Assembly: GCA_964503085.1 (NCBI GenBank) | Contig: CAZCYQ010000005.1 | Coordinates: forward strand, 1 to 64,000 | Length of the DNA stretch: 64,000 bases | Origin: Bin80 sp964503085 | GTDB lineage: Bacteria > Bacteroidota > Rhodothermia > Rhodothermales > Bin80 | Direction: 5' to 3' | Part shown: piece by piece, positions 8,566 to 17,432 of the stretch | Layout of the letters: every line of letters starts with the position of its first letter | Numbering within the stretch: position 1 is the first letter of the stretch | The notes under the pieces: generated by a model | What the model saw: only the letters and a program-made list of their open reading frames with translations | What the model was told of the DNA's origin: nothing | The model's database searches: none | Position numbers and translations under genes: made by a program

Positions 8566-11114
8566 TATTTGATCAATTGCATGTACCGTGTCTTCAATAC
8601 GGACGCTCCAACTTCAAGTCTGTACAGATAGACGCCTGAGGCTAATCCAGTACCGTCAAAACGTACAGTATGCGTCCCTGCTGTATATGGCTTTTGATTC
8701 AGGAGAGTTGCAACCGGCCTTCCGAGTGTATCATAGACACGTAGCGTAACAGTTTCGGATTCAGGCAGTGCGAATCGAATTGATGTGCTTGGATTGAACG
8801 GATTGGGATAATTCTGGTCCAAGGCGATCTCCTTTGGAAGCTCATTGGCGTCTTCAAGACTTGTCTGGGTCACGTCGGTTACCGTCACCTCCAAGTTCAT
8901 GGTCTTACCATCGTAGTCCATATCAGTACTAGATGCAGTGTGCACGAGTGTCACCATGTCATCGTCTCCATCTCCATCAATCGCCGCCGTCATCATGACC
9001 GCCTGTGCAGTGTTCCAGTTCTGCATTGTAAACGTCAGGCCCGAGAAATCTGTACTCGGATCCCCATCATTGTCCAGCGTTAGATCCGTTCCGGCCTGTC
9101 CTGTGATCGCCACCATCACATCTGCTGATGGTTCTGAGGTGAGTTTCACGTAATAGGTCTGGCTCCCGGCTTCATCCACAGATAGAGTGGTGATTGCTGA
9201 ACCAGCCGCCATCTCGGAAAGCTCAATTTCTGCTCTCATCATACCACCTTGCGCTTCCCGGCCAGCCAAGGCTACAGCGGGCCATTGCGCCGGCGTATTC
9301 CACCATTGTCCGTCGGCATTGCCTTTGAGGGACCACTGGATCTGATTATCGCGATTTCCCCCATCGCCATCATTCAGGACGAAGTTGAATGGGAAATAGG
9401 CGACATCCGAACCTGTGGGGAGAGGAACAATGGCGTCCATTTCATCCACATTTTGAATCTGATCCAGCGGGATCACTGTGAGCAATCTATAGCCACTTCC
9501 GTCCGCAAGCTGGTCATAAATCGCTCCTGCGCCTTGAGGAATAGCATCTATACTCCAGCCAACAAAGACGGCTGCGACGGTACCTGCTTTGGTGCCATCC
9601 CCTTGGCCTAGGATTCGGAATTGATAATCTGCAAAATCTCCACGCATAATATCTTGATGCGGGGAACCCGTGAAGATCCCGCCGCCACCAACATCTCGCA
9701 CATCGTAATTTCCCCATCCAAATTCAATGCTGTCATGTTGCCAGCCATCAGCCGGATTACCACCATCACCCTGCAAGGTGATTTCATCGTCGGTCACTTC
9801 TACATAGAGGAACAGTTCTGGCGGGTCAGCACTATAACCTGCCCAGAGCTTGCCACTCAGGTCCTCATCGGGGGTTAACTGGCCACCATCTCCAGGTTTT
9901 GAGTGTGCTCGATTAAGCTCAAAAGGCATGTACCCATCAGGAAAGCCATCTTCCACTATATTGTCAAACATGTCGTCGAAGAGCAGATCAGAAAGATGAT
10001 CTACTTCATCTTCAGTCAGTTCCGCAATATGAGCCTGAACGGGAAGATTCTCATTTGCGACTTCTCCTTTACTCATTGATACGTCGGTATTTTCAACTCC
10101 GAACCCACTCATAGTTGTTACAGCGTAGTGTAGCGTGAGTGGAGCCAATGATGCGTGCGGAACTTCTATTCTGTGGTAGGCGGAGGTTGTACCGTCAGTA
10201 ACTCGCGCAGCTAAGCTAACTCCACTCGCCTTGACGTCCGCTATTTCATTGACGCTGGAATAGACATTGTACCCGTCTGCGCCATCGACAGACATCCATG
10301 ATATCATATTGCTGTCAGCGGTAGCCACGACCGAAACCCCCATGGCTGCGCCTACAGGATCATTTGCTACGGACAGATCTAGGCTATCCGCTCCAATATA
10401 GACGTCGTCGACATAAATGGTACCACCACCTGTATTGTTGTCAAAGAAGACCCCAATATTCTGGACGTTGGTCCATTCGAATTCTTTCCAGAGGTGGGGG
10501 TTGTCCGCCGTGTTGGGACCCAGTTCGTCGGAAACCCCAACCCCAAAGCTTCCACTGGACCAGGCGCCTACATACTTCCATAGGCTGTCCAAGCCGTCCA
10601 GAGTGTTGGCCGTTTTGGCGTCCTCCAGTTCGGTCCAGGTGGCTGGGGGTAACGGAATTGAAACTGTATGCCACTGGCCATCCCGCATGTTCTCGGGGAT
10701 GCGCCAAGCTAGACGAAAGGGTAGGTCAGCAGAACCATCGTCAGCTCCGCTTCCGTCTGTCTTATCCTCAAACATAAGCTGGACATTTGGCTGTCCGGCG
10801 TTCGCCGGATCAACCCAAATCCGGGCGTGCAGTACATCACCATCGGTGCGGTTTTGTGACAGATCAACGCCAACATCCGCAGGGAAGCGAAAGGCTTGGA
10901 AGGCCCAGTTTCCGTACACGTATTCGACGATCTTGTTTGTTGGGTCAGCCGGATCGTCTACGATGTTGCCATCGAAGGATGGGACCAGTGTGTTAGTTCC
11001 ATTAACAAAGAAAATAAAGTCATCCCCCAGTGGTGGACCAGCCTGTCCACGGGCATCTGTGGCTGCAAAGAGCAGCAAGGTGACAGTAAATAAGTAGATA
11101 GCAGCGTGCTTCAT
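8565..11114 (-). CDS. Secreted CBM9-like carbohydrate-binding protein with T9SS sorting domain
   Basis: 849-aa exported protein. After the signal peptide (cleavage near DARGQ), residues 25-250 form a jelly-roll-like domain (VDLSQNRTDGDVLHARIWVD ... IGVFFDNN, TIYVDDVYIG). An FN3-like piece follows, then at about 378-625 a carbohydrate family 9 (CBM9/DOMON-like) domain with LWAGYSADPPELFLYVEVTD and WQHDSIEFGWG. Next comes a Calx-beta/FN3-like repeat of the type common in marine secreted proteins (LTLDNDGDPSTDFSGLTFT). The tail NYPNPFNPSTSIRFALPES to QLIK is a T9SS type A sorting domain. It heads a five-gene coupled operon reading to 125. Probably captures a glycan at the cell surface for the downstream receptor; no catalytic domain seen. 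Confidence 0.8.
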   Translation of the reverse strand: MKHAAIYLFTVTLLLFAATDARGQAGPPLGDDFIFFVNGTNTLVPSFDGNIVDDPADPTNKIVEYVYGNWAFQAFRFPADVGVDLSQNRTDGDVLHARIWVDPANAGQPNVQLMFEDKTDGSGADDGSADLPFRLAWRIPENMRDGQWHTVSIPLPPATWTELEDAKTANTLDGLDSLWKYVGAWSSGSFGVGVSDELGPNTADNPHLWKEFEWTNVQNIGVFFDNNTGGGTIYVDDVYIGADSLDLSVANDPVGAAMGVSVVATADSNMISWMSVDGADGYNVYSSVNEIADVKASGVSLAARVTDGTTSAYHRIEVPHASLAPLTLHYAVTTMSGFGVENTDVSMSKGEVANENLPVQAHIAELTEDEVDHLSDLLFDDMFDNIVEDGFPDGYMPFELNRAHSKPGDGGQLTPDEDLSGKLWAGYSADPPELFLYVEVTDDEITLQGDGGNPADGWQHDSIEFGWGNYDVRDVGGGGIFTGSPHQDIMRGDFADYQFRILGQGDGTKAGTVAAVFVGWSIDAIPQGAGAIYDQLADGSGYRLLTVIPLDQIQNVDEMDAIVPLPTGSDVAYFPFNFVLNDGDGGNRDNQIQWSLKGNADGQWWNTPAQWPAVALAGREAQGGMMRAEIELSEMAAGSAITTLSVDEAGSQTYYVKLTSEPSADVMVAITGQAGTDLTLDNDGDPSTDFSGLTFTMQNWNTAQAVMMTAAIDGDGDDDMVTLVHTASSTDMDYDGKTMNLEVTVTDVTQTSLEDANELPKEIALDQNYPNPFNPSTSIRFALPESETVTLRVYDTLGRPVATLLNQKPYTAGTHTVRFDGTGLASGVYLYRLEVGASVLKTRYMQLIK

Positions 11115-11329
11115 TGCGGTTGCCAGATTAGTGAATCGATGTTTCCAGTCCCCTATAATATACGCTAGAAAAGGTTTTCATAGAGCAAAATTTGCAGAAA
11201 CGGCACCCGGCCTCCGGTGATGAAACAGAAATAATAGGGGGGCGTCATTAACTGTGAATACTTGCCTCTTTTTTTTCGGATTTGTCCGAGTTTCGTTGAA
11301 AAATTCTTCAAATAGAACGCCGCTGGAGG

Positions 11330-12511
11330 CTATTGTTGTGAGGTAGGTTGTTGTCTCATTATCCTTTGCACAGCCGGGTGATCCGCATCAGTTAGGATAG
11401 CCCTTTCCCAAGACTCTGTTGCCAGTGCCGTACGATCGGTCTTTGCATAGATCTCTCCCAGGCTCAACCATGCCAGAACGTAGCTCGAATCGGCAATTAG
11501 GATGTCCAGTAGTTCCTGTTCTGCCTCCTCAAAGCTGTCAAGTGCCATTCTTGCATTCGCAATATGAAACCGCAAATCAATATTGTTCGGCCGGAGTGCA
11601 CGAGCGATCAGGTATACTTTCAAAGCTTCTTCCGTGCGGCCCGAGCGACGAAGCGCGGTCGCATACTCGACTTGCGCCTGGAAATTTGTAGGTTGACGGT
11701 TTGCAGTGTTTGCCAAATGACCGGCTGCTTGTTCAATAGCTCGCAAAGAGTCCGCTTTGGCAAGAATTCGGGAGGAGCGATCCGACTGACCCAATTGCTG
11801 GAGTACCTGACCTAAAATATATTGAGGTTCTGCGTTCCGGGGATATCTGGCAACAATGTCTTGTAGAAGAGGCACAGCTTCTTCACTGCGACCAAGTCGC
11901 AGGAGGAGCCTTCCCTGCCGAACTTGATCTACAAGGTGGTTCTGCCGAATGCTCAACGCGATTCTGGTGTGAACCAAGGATTCGGAGTAGCTTCCCTGCT
12001 GCTCCAGCCAATCAGCCAGACTAGTATGTGCAGGGGCGTACATAGAGTCCAGAACAATTGCCTGCCTGAATGCAGCAGCCGCACTGTCAGGCATGCTCAG
12101 AACATCATACACTGCCCCCAAGGCATGCCACGAAATCACAGCAGCGCTGTCGTTGACGGCCTGAAGAAATTGATCAAGAGCCTGGCGGTTCTGTCGCTTC
12201 CCATAATAGATGTTGCCAAGGTTGTGTCGGACGCCAGGATAATCTCGCTCAATATTGATAACGGCCAGATATGCCGCCTCGGCGTTATCCCACTGCTGAA
12301 GTTCGAAATAGATACGTCCACGCATGAAATGCGCATCCGCAGATCGGTCATCAAGTGTAAGAGCGCTGTCAGCCAAACTCAGCGCTTCGTGGTAATCCCG
12401 GAGCATTAATGCTTCCTGCGACGCTTGTATGAGTTCTGCCACTTCTGGATGGCTGTCTGACGAGCTGCAGGCAGACAGTATCAGCAAGATTATGAGTACA
12501 TGTATTCTCAT
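11330..12511 (-). CDS. Tetratricopeptide-repeat lipoprotein
   Basis: 393-aa protein with a lipobox (LILSAC, Cys15) and back-to-back TPR units over nearly the whole chain (for example ALSLADSALTLDDRSADAHF, AYLAVINIERDYPGVRHNLG, ALKVYLIARALRPNNIDLRF). TPRs are protein-interaction scaffolds; the partner is unknown. Its ATG overlaps the stop of the CRTAC1-like gene (ATGA), so the two are translationally coupled. The lacI, CRTAC1 and TPR genes form one minus-strand unit ahead of the surface operon that begins at 11114. About 215 bp separate it from that operon. Confidence 0.8.
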   Translation of the reverse strand: MRIHVLIILLILSACSSSDSHPEVAELIQASQEALMLRDYHEALSLADSALTLDDRSADAHFMRGRIYFELQQWDNAEAAYLAVINIERDYPGVRHNLGNIYYGKRQNRQALDQFLQAVNDSAAVISWHALGAVYDVLSMPDSAAAAFRQAIVLDSMYAPAHTSLADWLEQQGSYSESLVHTRIALSIRQNHLVDQVRQGRLLLRLGRSEEAVPLLQDIVARYPRNAEPQYILGQVLQQLGQSDRSSRILAKADSLRAIEQAAGHLANTANRQPTNFQAQVEYATALRRSGRTEEALKVYLIARALRPNNIDLRFHIANARMALDSFEEAEQELLDILIADSSYVLAWLSLGEIYAKTDRTALATESWERAILTDADHPAVQRIMRQQPTSQQ

Positions 12512-14175
12512 TGACCGGTCTCACGGAGGCGGAGGGTTGTGTTCGATGCTACATCAGTTTGCCGGGTTACCTGGCCGTTGGGCCAGAATACAGTAACAGT
12601 ATCTGCATCTTGAAATGCCCCCAGTCCAAACGTAGCTGTTTTTTCGGATTGGGAAGCGTAGCTGTGTCCAGCACGCACGCGGCGGGATTGCTTCAGTGTT
12701 CCGGTCCAGACTTCGATCACAGCGTCAACTGCCTGTCCATCCAGTTGTATGCGTAACCAGTTATTTTCTGGAGGGAGATCGTTACGGAATAAGTAAAGTG
12801 GACCGTTGTTTTCTGTAATAAGGAGGTCAAGGTCACCGTCGAGATCAATGTCCGCTGTGGCGGCTCCCCGTCCCACCATTGGACGTGTCAGTCCTAGGTT
12901 GGGGGCCTCATCCGTGAATACACCATTCCCATCGTTTACGAAAAGCTGCGCAGGCTGGCTGTAACGCGAGATATCGCTGAATTCGCTGGCTTGCGGGTTG
13001 ATGTGACCGTTGGCCGCCAGTAAATCTAAATCTCCATCAAGTTCAGCGTCGAATAAAACTAACCCAAATGTCAGAGCCGGTATGCTTAACGGGCCAATAC
13101 CGCTCTTCGGGCCACGCTCTTCAAAGTAACCCGATGGTGTATATCTATACACGCCATTCATTTGGTCCTGAAAATGACCTATGAAAATTGTTGGCTCCCC
13201 GGTGGAGTCTACAATACCCGCATCAATACCCATGCCGGCACGTGCTCGTCCACGTAGATCCAGAGCCATACCTCTGGCAAGCCCTACGTCTTCAAAAGTA
13301 CCATTCTGAAGATTCAGGAACAGCTGATCGGGGTCAGTATCATTAGCCAGCACAATATCGGGCCAGCCGTCCCGGTTGATGTCCATTGTGACCGCTCCCA
13401 GGGTTTTCCCCGAGCCAGCGAGACCTGACTCTTCGGTGTACTCAATGAATGTACCATCTCCACGATTCAAGTAGAAGCGTCCCGGAGTGCCCGTGTAAAG
13501 CTCCGGTGTGCAGTATCGCTTTTGTACACCGTCGCTGGTACAAACCAAATCGGTATCTGGAGACCATTCGACGTATCCCGTTACATAAAGGTCTAACCAG
13601 CCGTCAAGATTGGCATCCAGGAACAATGCAGCTACATTCCATTCTGACGGTGCGCCTAAGCCATGAGCGTCAGTGACATCCTTAAATACATGGTTGTCAT
13701 TAATGAGCAGCATATTGCGCTCAAGCGAAGTAAAGTAGAGGTCATCATCACCATCCAGGTCAATATCCCCTGCGATGAGTCCCATACCATAACCCGAAAT
13801 CGATCCGAGTTCGGTTTCCTCGGTTACGTCAGTAAAATGCCCATTACCGTCACCCCGGTAAATCCAGATTCCAGGGCGTGAGTTGTTGGTCCACGACCGT
13901 CCTCCCACAAGCGCAAGATCAATGAGGTCATCATTGTTGTAGTCGAAAAAGACAGCCCCGGCTCCAAAAGTTTCAGGCAAATACCAATTCCCCTCTGCGC
14001 CATTTATGTGCTTGAAATCACCAAGTCCTGCTTCGTCCGTGATTTCGACAAATAGCCATTCCGGTTCTGGGGGAGCACAGCCGGCGTACAGGATTAATAG
14101 CAGCACGGGAAGGCAAGACAATACATATTTTTTGGGGAGCCAGGGAGCTACACCCGGGCAAATGCGGCGTGGCAT
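12508..14175 (-). CDS. CRTAC1-like FG-GAP/VCBS repeat lipoprotein with ASPIC/UnbV domain
   Basis: 555-aa protein from the ATG at 14175 (a GTG two codons upstream is also in frame). Signal sequence with lipobox (LYAGC, Cys33). The body is an FG-GAP/VCBS beta-propeller with repeated calcium-loop motifs (DYNNDDLIDLALVGG, DIDLDGDDDLYFTS, DINRDGWPDIVLANDTD, DIDLDGDLDLLI). It ends in an ASPIC/UnbV domain (about 470-550: NWLRIQLDGQAVDAVIEVW ... VTVFWPNGQ). Such proteins are frequent next to carbohydrate loci in Bacteroidota-like genomes, but their role is poorly defined. It starts 25 bp downstream of lacI and overlaps the TPR gene by 4 nt. Confidence 0.85.
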   Translation of the reverse strand: MPRRICPGVAPWLPKKYVLSCLPVLLLILYAGCAPPEPEWLFVEITDEAGLGDFKHINGAEGNWYLPETFGAGAVFFDYNNDDLIDLALVGGRSWTNNSRPGIWIYRGDGNGHFTDVTEETELGSISGYGMGLIAGDIDLDGDDDLYFTSLERNMLLINDNHVFKDVTDAHGLGAPSEWNVAALFLDANLDGWLDLYVTGYVEWSPDTDLVCTSDGVQKRYCTPELYTGTPGRFYLNRGDGTFIEYTEESGLAGSGKTLGAVTMDINRDGWPDIVLANDTDPDQLFLNLQNGTFEDVGLARGMALDLRGRARAGMGIDAGIVDSTGEPTIFIGHFQDQMNGVYRYTPSGYFEERGPKSGIGPLSIPALTFGLVLFDAELDGDLDLLAANGHINPQASEFSDISRYSQPAQLFVNDGNGVFTDEAPNLGLTRPMVGRGAATADIDLDGDLDLLITENNGPLYLFRNDLPPENNWLRIQLDGQAVDAVIEVWTGTLKQSRRVRAGHSYASQSEKTATFGLGAFQDADTVTVFWPNGQVTRQTDVASNTTLRLRETGQ

Positions 14176-14199
14176 CGTCACATTACTGCAGATAAGGAC

Positions 14200-15192
14200 T
14201 TACATTTCCCGAATTGAGGACTCCCGGGGAATAAGTTCCAACGGCATAACTGGACAGTGCAGCTCATCGGCAGGTACCCCGGCAATCCGACGGACCAATA
14301 TATCCACCGCTTTTGCGGCTAGTACATCAATCGGAACGTTTACGGTGGTTAAGGAAGGCGTTGCAAAGTCAGCGCTCTTTGTTCCATCAAATCCGGTGAC
14401 AGCGATCTCACGCGGTACACTGATCCCATTTTCAAGTAGGGCTCGCAGGGCGCCAAGGGCTCCCAAGTCGTTTACCGCGACAATGGCAGTCGGTCGTGGT
14501 TGCAGGCGCAGGATTTCTTGAGCAGTTTTATATCCGTTCTCAAAAGAAAAATCACCTGAGTATTCGAGAATTTCCAATTCGCTCGGAGCAGCGTCAAGGA
14601 ATCCTTGTCGTCTTTGCTGTGCATCGAAAGCGTCATCAGGACCGCGGATAAAAGCAATACGTTTGTGTCCCAGATCGGAGATATGTCGTGCCACGTCGGC
14701 CATACCTCCGTGGTTATCGAAGTTAACGGTGTTTATTTTCTGATCTCTTGATTTGGTATTCAAAAAAACGAAAGGAAAGACCGGATTCACCACTGACAGT
14801 ACGCGATCAGCAGTCAATTCGGGCACCATTATGACCATCCCGTCCACCCGCCGGTTCATGCTCTCGAAGGCTGCGATAAAATCAGTTTCGAGGCGTCGGG
14901 AGGAGCTGACCATTAGCAGGTAGCCATGCTGTTTGGCAGTTGTGTCCAAACCATGCAAAAGGTCTGCAAAAAACTCCCCCGTGATGTATGGTAGTATCAC
15001 GCCAATCGTACGTGAAGCCAGACCTAGAAGTCTTCTCGCTGCCGGATTAGGTGTAAACTTGAGCGCCTTGATGGCAGCGATAACCCGTTCCTTTTTCTCA
15101 GCACTTACGGGAGCAGAATCATTGATTACACGCGATACCGTGGAAATGGATACCTTAGCATGATGTGCCACATCGTGAACGGTTGGAATCAT
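14200..15192 (-). CDS. LacI-family transcriptional regulator
   Basis: 330 aa. An N-terminal LacI helix-turn-helix (TVHDVAHHAKVSISTVSRVI) and hinge (NPAARRLLGLASRTIGVILP) precede a periplasmic-binding-protein-like sugar sensor domain (GHKRIAFIRGPDDAFDAQQR, TAIVAVNDLGALGALRALLE). It leads the minus-strand CRTAC1-TPR unit and is divergent from the SGNH hydrolase gene. A 10-bp palindrome just upstream of its start (15208-15217) may be an autoregulatory operator. It is the natural candidate regulator of the downstream glycan-uptake-like operon; ligand unknown. Confidence 0.92.
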   Translation of the reverse strand: MIPTVHDVAHHAKVSISTVSRVINDSAPVSAEKKERVIAAIKALKFTPNPAARRLLGLASRTIGVILPYITGEFFADLLHGLDTTAKQHGYLLMVSSSRRLETDFIAAFESMNRRVDGMVIMVPELTADRVLSVVNPVFPFVFLNTKSRDQKINTVNFDNHGGMADVARHISDLGHKRIAFIRGPDDAFDAQQRRQGFLDAAPSELEILEYSGDFSFENGYKTAQEILRLQPRPTAIVAVNDLGALGALRALLENGISVPREIAVTGFDGTKSADFATPSLTTVNVPIDVLAAKAVDILVRRIAGVPADELHCPVMPLELIPRESSIREM

Positions 15193-15207
15193 ACGGCGAC
15201 TTTGGGA

Positions 15208-15217
15208 TCAGTACTGA
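15208..15217. promoter_or_regulatory. Palindrome in the lacI upstream region
   Basis: TCAGTACTGA is a perfect 10-bp palindrome 16 bp upstream of the lacI start, in the 150-bp divergent region shared with the SGNH gene. It is placed where an autoregulatory operator would be expected. It lacks the central CG of classical LacI operators, so binding by this regulator is only a suggestion. Confidence 0.25.
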
Positions 15218-15342
15218 ATAAATTCTAATGAACGACAACGGAGTCTATACGAATATTTGCGATGATCTTTCGTTTCTAGATTGCAAAATTGTTTCAACTA
15301 TGCCGAATATAACGCCCTAATCTGTTATTTGTATGATAAAAG

Positions 15343-17046
15343 ATGCGAACGGCACTTTTTAAAATAGCAGCGATAACGCTACCCTTGGTGTTACTTGCAG
15401 CAGCAGAGGGCATCGTTCGCATCTTCGACCACGAACCTTTTCTGATCCCGGTACCAGGAGAACCCGCATACCAGACGGTGAACCCAGCGTATGCGGGGCG
15501 CTATTTTCGTGGATTTATGCCTCAGGTGGCATATAACCCGTTTCTTCGGCAGAAGCCAGATACGGTTTTTCGGATTATAGCGCTTGGCGGATCATCCACT
15601 GCGGGGTACCCCTATTCGTTCACTTCTGGATTCCCAGAGCGGGTGGCGGCAGGGCTTCGGGCTATCCACCCGACCCGACGGATAGAGGTCATTAATCTTG
15701 GCATGACTGCGCTGAGTAGCCATGTAGTGCGAGACCTAATGCTGCACGTATTGCGCATGCAACCCGATGCCGTTCTGATTTACGCGGGACACAATGAGTA
15801 TTATGGAGCATATGGAGCGGGTGGCCTGAATCGGAGCCGTGTACTTACACGCTCGCTTTTCTGGTTTAAGAGGAGCGTATTGTTCCGGAAACTGGAGCGT
15901 CTGATAGCCCCACCAATCCGTTCTAATCGTACCATGATGGCACAATCCACAACGGATGTATCCATTGCTTTTGGGGGACCGGTATACCAGGCTGGTGTGG
16001 AGAGCTTCGAAGCAAACTTGGCAGCAATTCTTGGGCGATTTGAGAAGGCAGGTGTTCCAACCTATGTTGGAACACTGGTCTCGAACCTGCAATCCCAGCC
16101 GCCGCTTGGAGTTGATTCTGTGGCAAATGCAGCATGGGTCAGTGGTCAAGAGCATTGGGTAGCAGGAGATACAGCCGCTGCTATGACATCTTTCGTACAG
16201 GCAAAGGATTATGATCCGATCAGGTTCAGGGCTCCTGAGGAAATGAATCAGATACTCTTCCGTCTGTCAGAGCGTCATGCTGCCATCCTTGTCGATCTGG
16301 TGCCACATTTTGGGCCAGATGTGCGGGATTCATTGTTTACGGACCATCTTCATCCCACTGCATTGGGGTACGATCGGATGGCGCGTGCTTTCGTCAGCGC
16401 AATGGTAGAGAATCCGTCAAATAATGCTCTGGATTTAGGTGCTCCAGAGCCAGCGCCACTGGATGCCGGGCAGGCCAGGCTGTTGATCGCGCGGCTTCGT
16501 TTGGGTTTTCCGTTTACGATTGGATTGTCGGAGGCAGAGGAATTACGTCGATTCGAGATTATTCTGAAGGCACATCGTGAATCAGGACGATCAGCCGACT
16601 CGCTAGCTGCGTTGGCAGTTACGGTCCAGCTCCCTGTATACGAAGCACTGATGAAAGCCAAAGAACATGACTTGGCAGCACAAGACACAGCACGAGCTCT
16701 GGCACATATGCGATCGCTGTTGTACTGGCAACCATTCAATGAAAGACTACATCGGGAAGCCGCCGAGCTTGTATCATTCCAATCAAGCGATTTGGCAGGA
16801 GAAGTGATGCAGCTGATCGTGGCTCGAGAACCTTCCGAGACCTATCTGAATGCACTGGCGGCTTTACGCATACGTCAGGGTGCACTCGAGCCTGCGGGAT
16901 CGCTCTTACGATCAATTGAAGCCGGTTATCCTGAATCCGCGGTGATGCTTTTCAATATGGCGCGTTACCTCGTACAGACCGGAGACACGTTGAATGCAGA
17001 GGTTTATTTTCGGAGGTACCAAGGACTTGTAAACAGAGATCCCTGA
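15343..17046 (+). CDS. SGNH/GDSL-type hydrolase with C-terminal TPR-like region
   Basis: 567-aa membrane-anchored protein with one N-terminal transmembrane/signal segment (ITLPLVLLAAAEGIVRIF). SGNH blocks are clear: block I LGGSSTAGYP (Ser84, with Gly instead of the usual Asp), block III YAGHNEYYGAYG and block V DHLHPTALGYDRM (Asp334, His337). These imply an esterase, lipase or O-deacetylase acting in the periplasm. The last 190 residues are helical and TPR-like (ESAVMLFNMARYLVQTGDTL). Divergent from lacI; 386 bp of non-coding sequence separates it from secD. Substrate not deducible. Confidence 0.8.
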   Translation: MRTALFKIAAITLPLVLLAAAEGIVRIFDHEPFLIPVPGEPAYQTVNPAYAGRYFRGFMPQVAYNPFLRQKPDTVFRIIALGGSSTAGYPYSFTSGFPERVAAGLRAIHPTRRIEVINLGMTALSSHVVRDLMLHVLRMQPDAVLIYAGHNEYYGAYGAGGLNRSRVLTRSLFWFKRSVLFRKLERLIAPPIRSNRTMMAQSTTDVSIAFGGPVYQAGVESFEANLAAILGRFEKAGVPTYVGTLVSNLQSQPPLGVDSVANAAWVSGQEHWVAGDTAAAMTSFVQAKDYDPIRFRAPEEMNQILFRLSERHAAILVDLVPHFGPDVRDSLFTDHLHPTALGYDRMARAFVSAMVENPSNNALDLGAPEPAPLDAGQARLLIARLRLGFPFTIGLSEAEELRRFEIILKAHRESGRSADSLAALAVTVQLPVYEALMKAKEHDLAAQDTARALAHMRSLLYWQPFNERLHREAAELVSFQSSDLAGEVMQLIVAREPSETYLNALAALRIRQGALEPAGSLLRSIEAGYPESAVMLFNMARYLVQTGDTLNAEVYFRRYQGLVNRDP

Positions 17047-17432
17047 GAGAATTGCCTCGGTCGCGCTGACAGGGTTTGCCTGTCCCGGAGGGAGCACTTG
17101 ATGTAATTGCATGTGGCAGGCGTCGTGGTGATCTAAGGCTGTCCAGGAACCTTAATGCATCTGGAGTGCCGAGGCGGGGTCAAACCCCGTGCAAGGTTTG
17201 TATAATATTCTGCGGAAAGCAATCGCCATTTAAGCAAATCAGTCAGGTTAATTGCATCTCGACAGCGAACTGGGCCTATATCTAGTGCCCGAATGTCAGG
17301 TTTAGTGAATTCGGGTTAGCTAATACGACGCACATCTGGCACCTTTTATAGTTTCATGGCGTTCTATGAGGCTGTGATCAAAATGCTGGTAGCCCAGCTA
17401 TAAAGTGCACAACATACTAGTCAAGAGCTTAC
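17047..17432. other. Non-coding region upstream of secD
   Basis: No credible gene. It holds small inverted repeats: GACAGG/CCTGTC around 17068-17084 just after the SGNH stop, GGGG/CCCC near 17175, and CCCGAAT/ATTCGGG at 17288-17315. A TATAAT sequence lies near 17200. The secD promoter probably lies here, but no arrangement is convincing enough to call. Confidence 0.4.

Noticed and set aside
11266..11300. CGGATTTGTCCG hairpin beside a T-run considered as a terminator
   Set aside because: The T-run precedes the stem on the plus strand, and on the minus strand the stem is followed by A residues, so it has the wrong polarity for both neighbours.
17160..17200. T-arm-like GCGGGGTCAAACCCCGT hairpin considered as part of a tRNA or tmRNA
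   Set aside because: No matching acceptor, D or anticodon arms could be placed around it.
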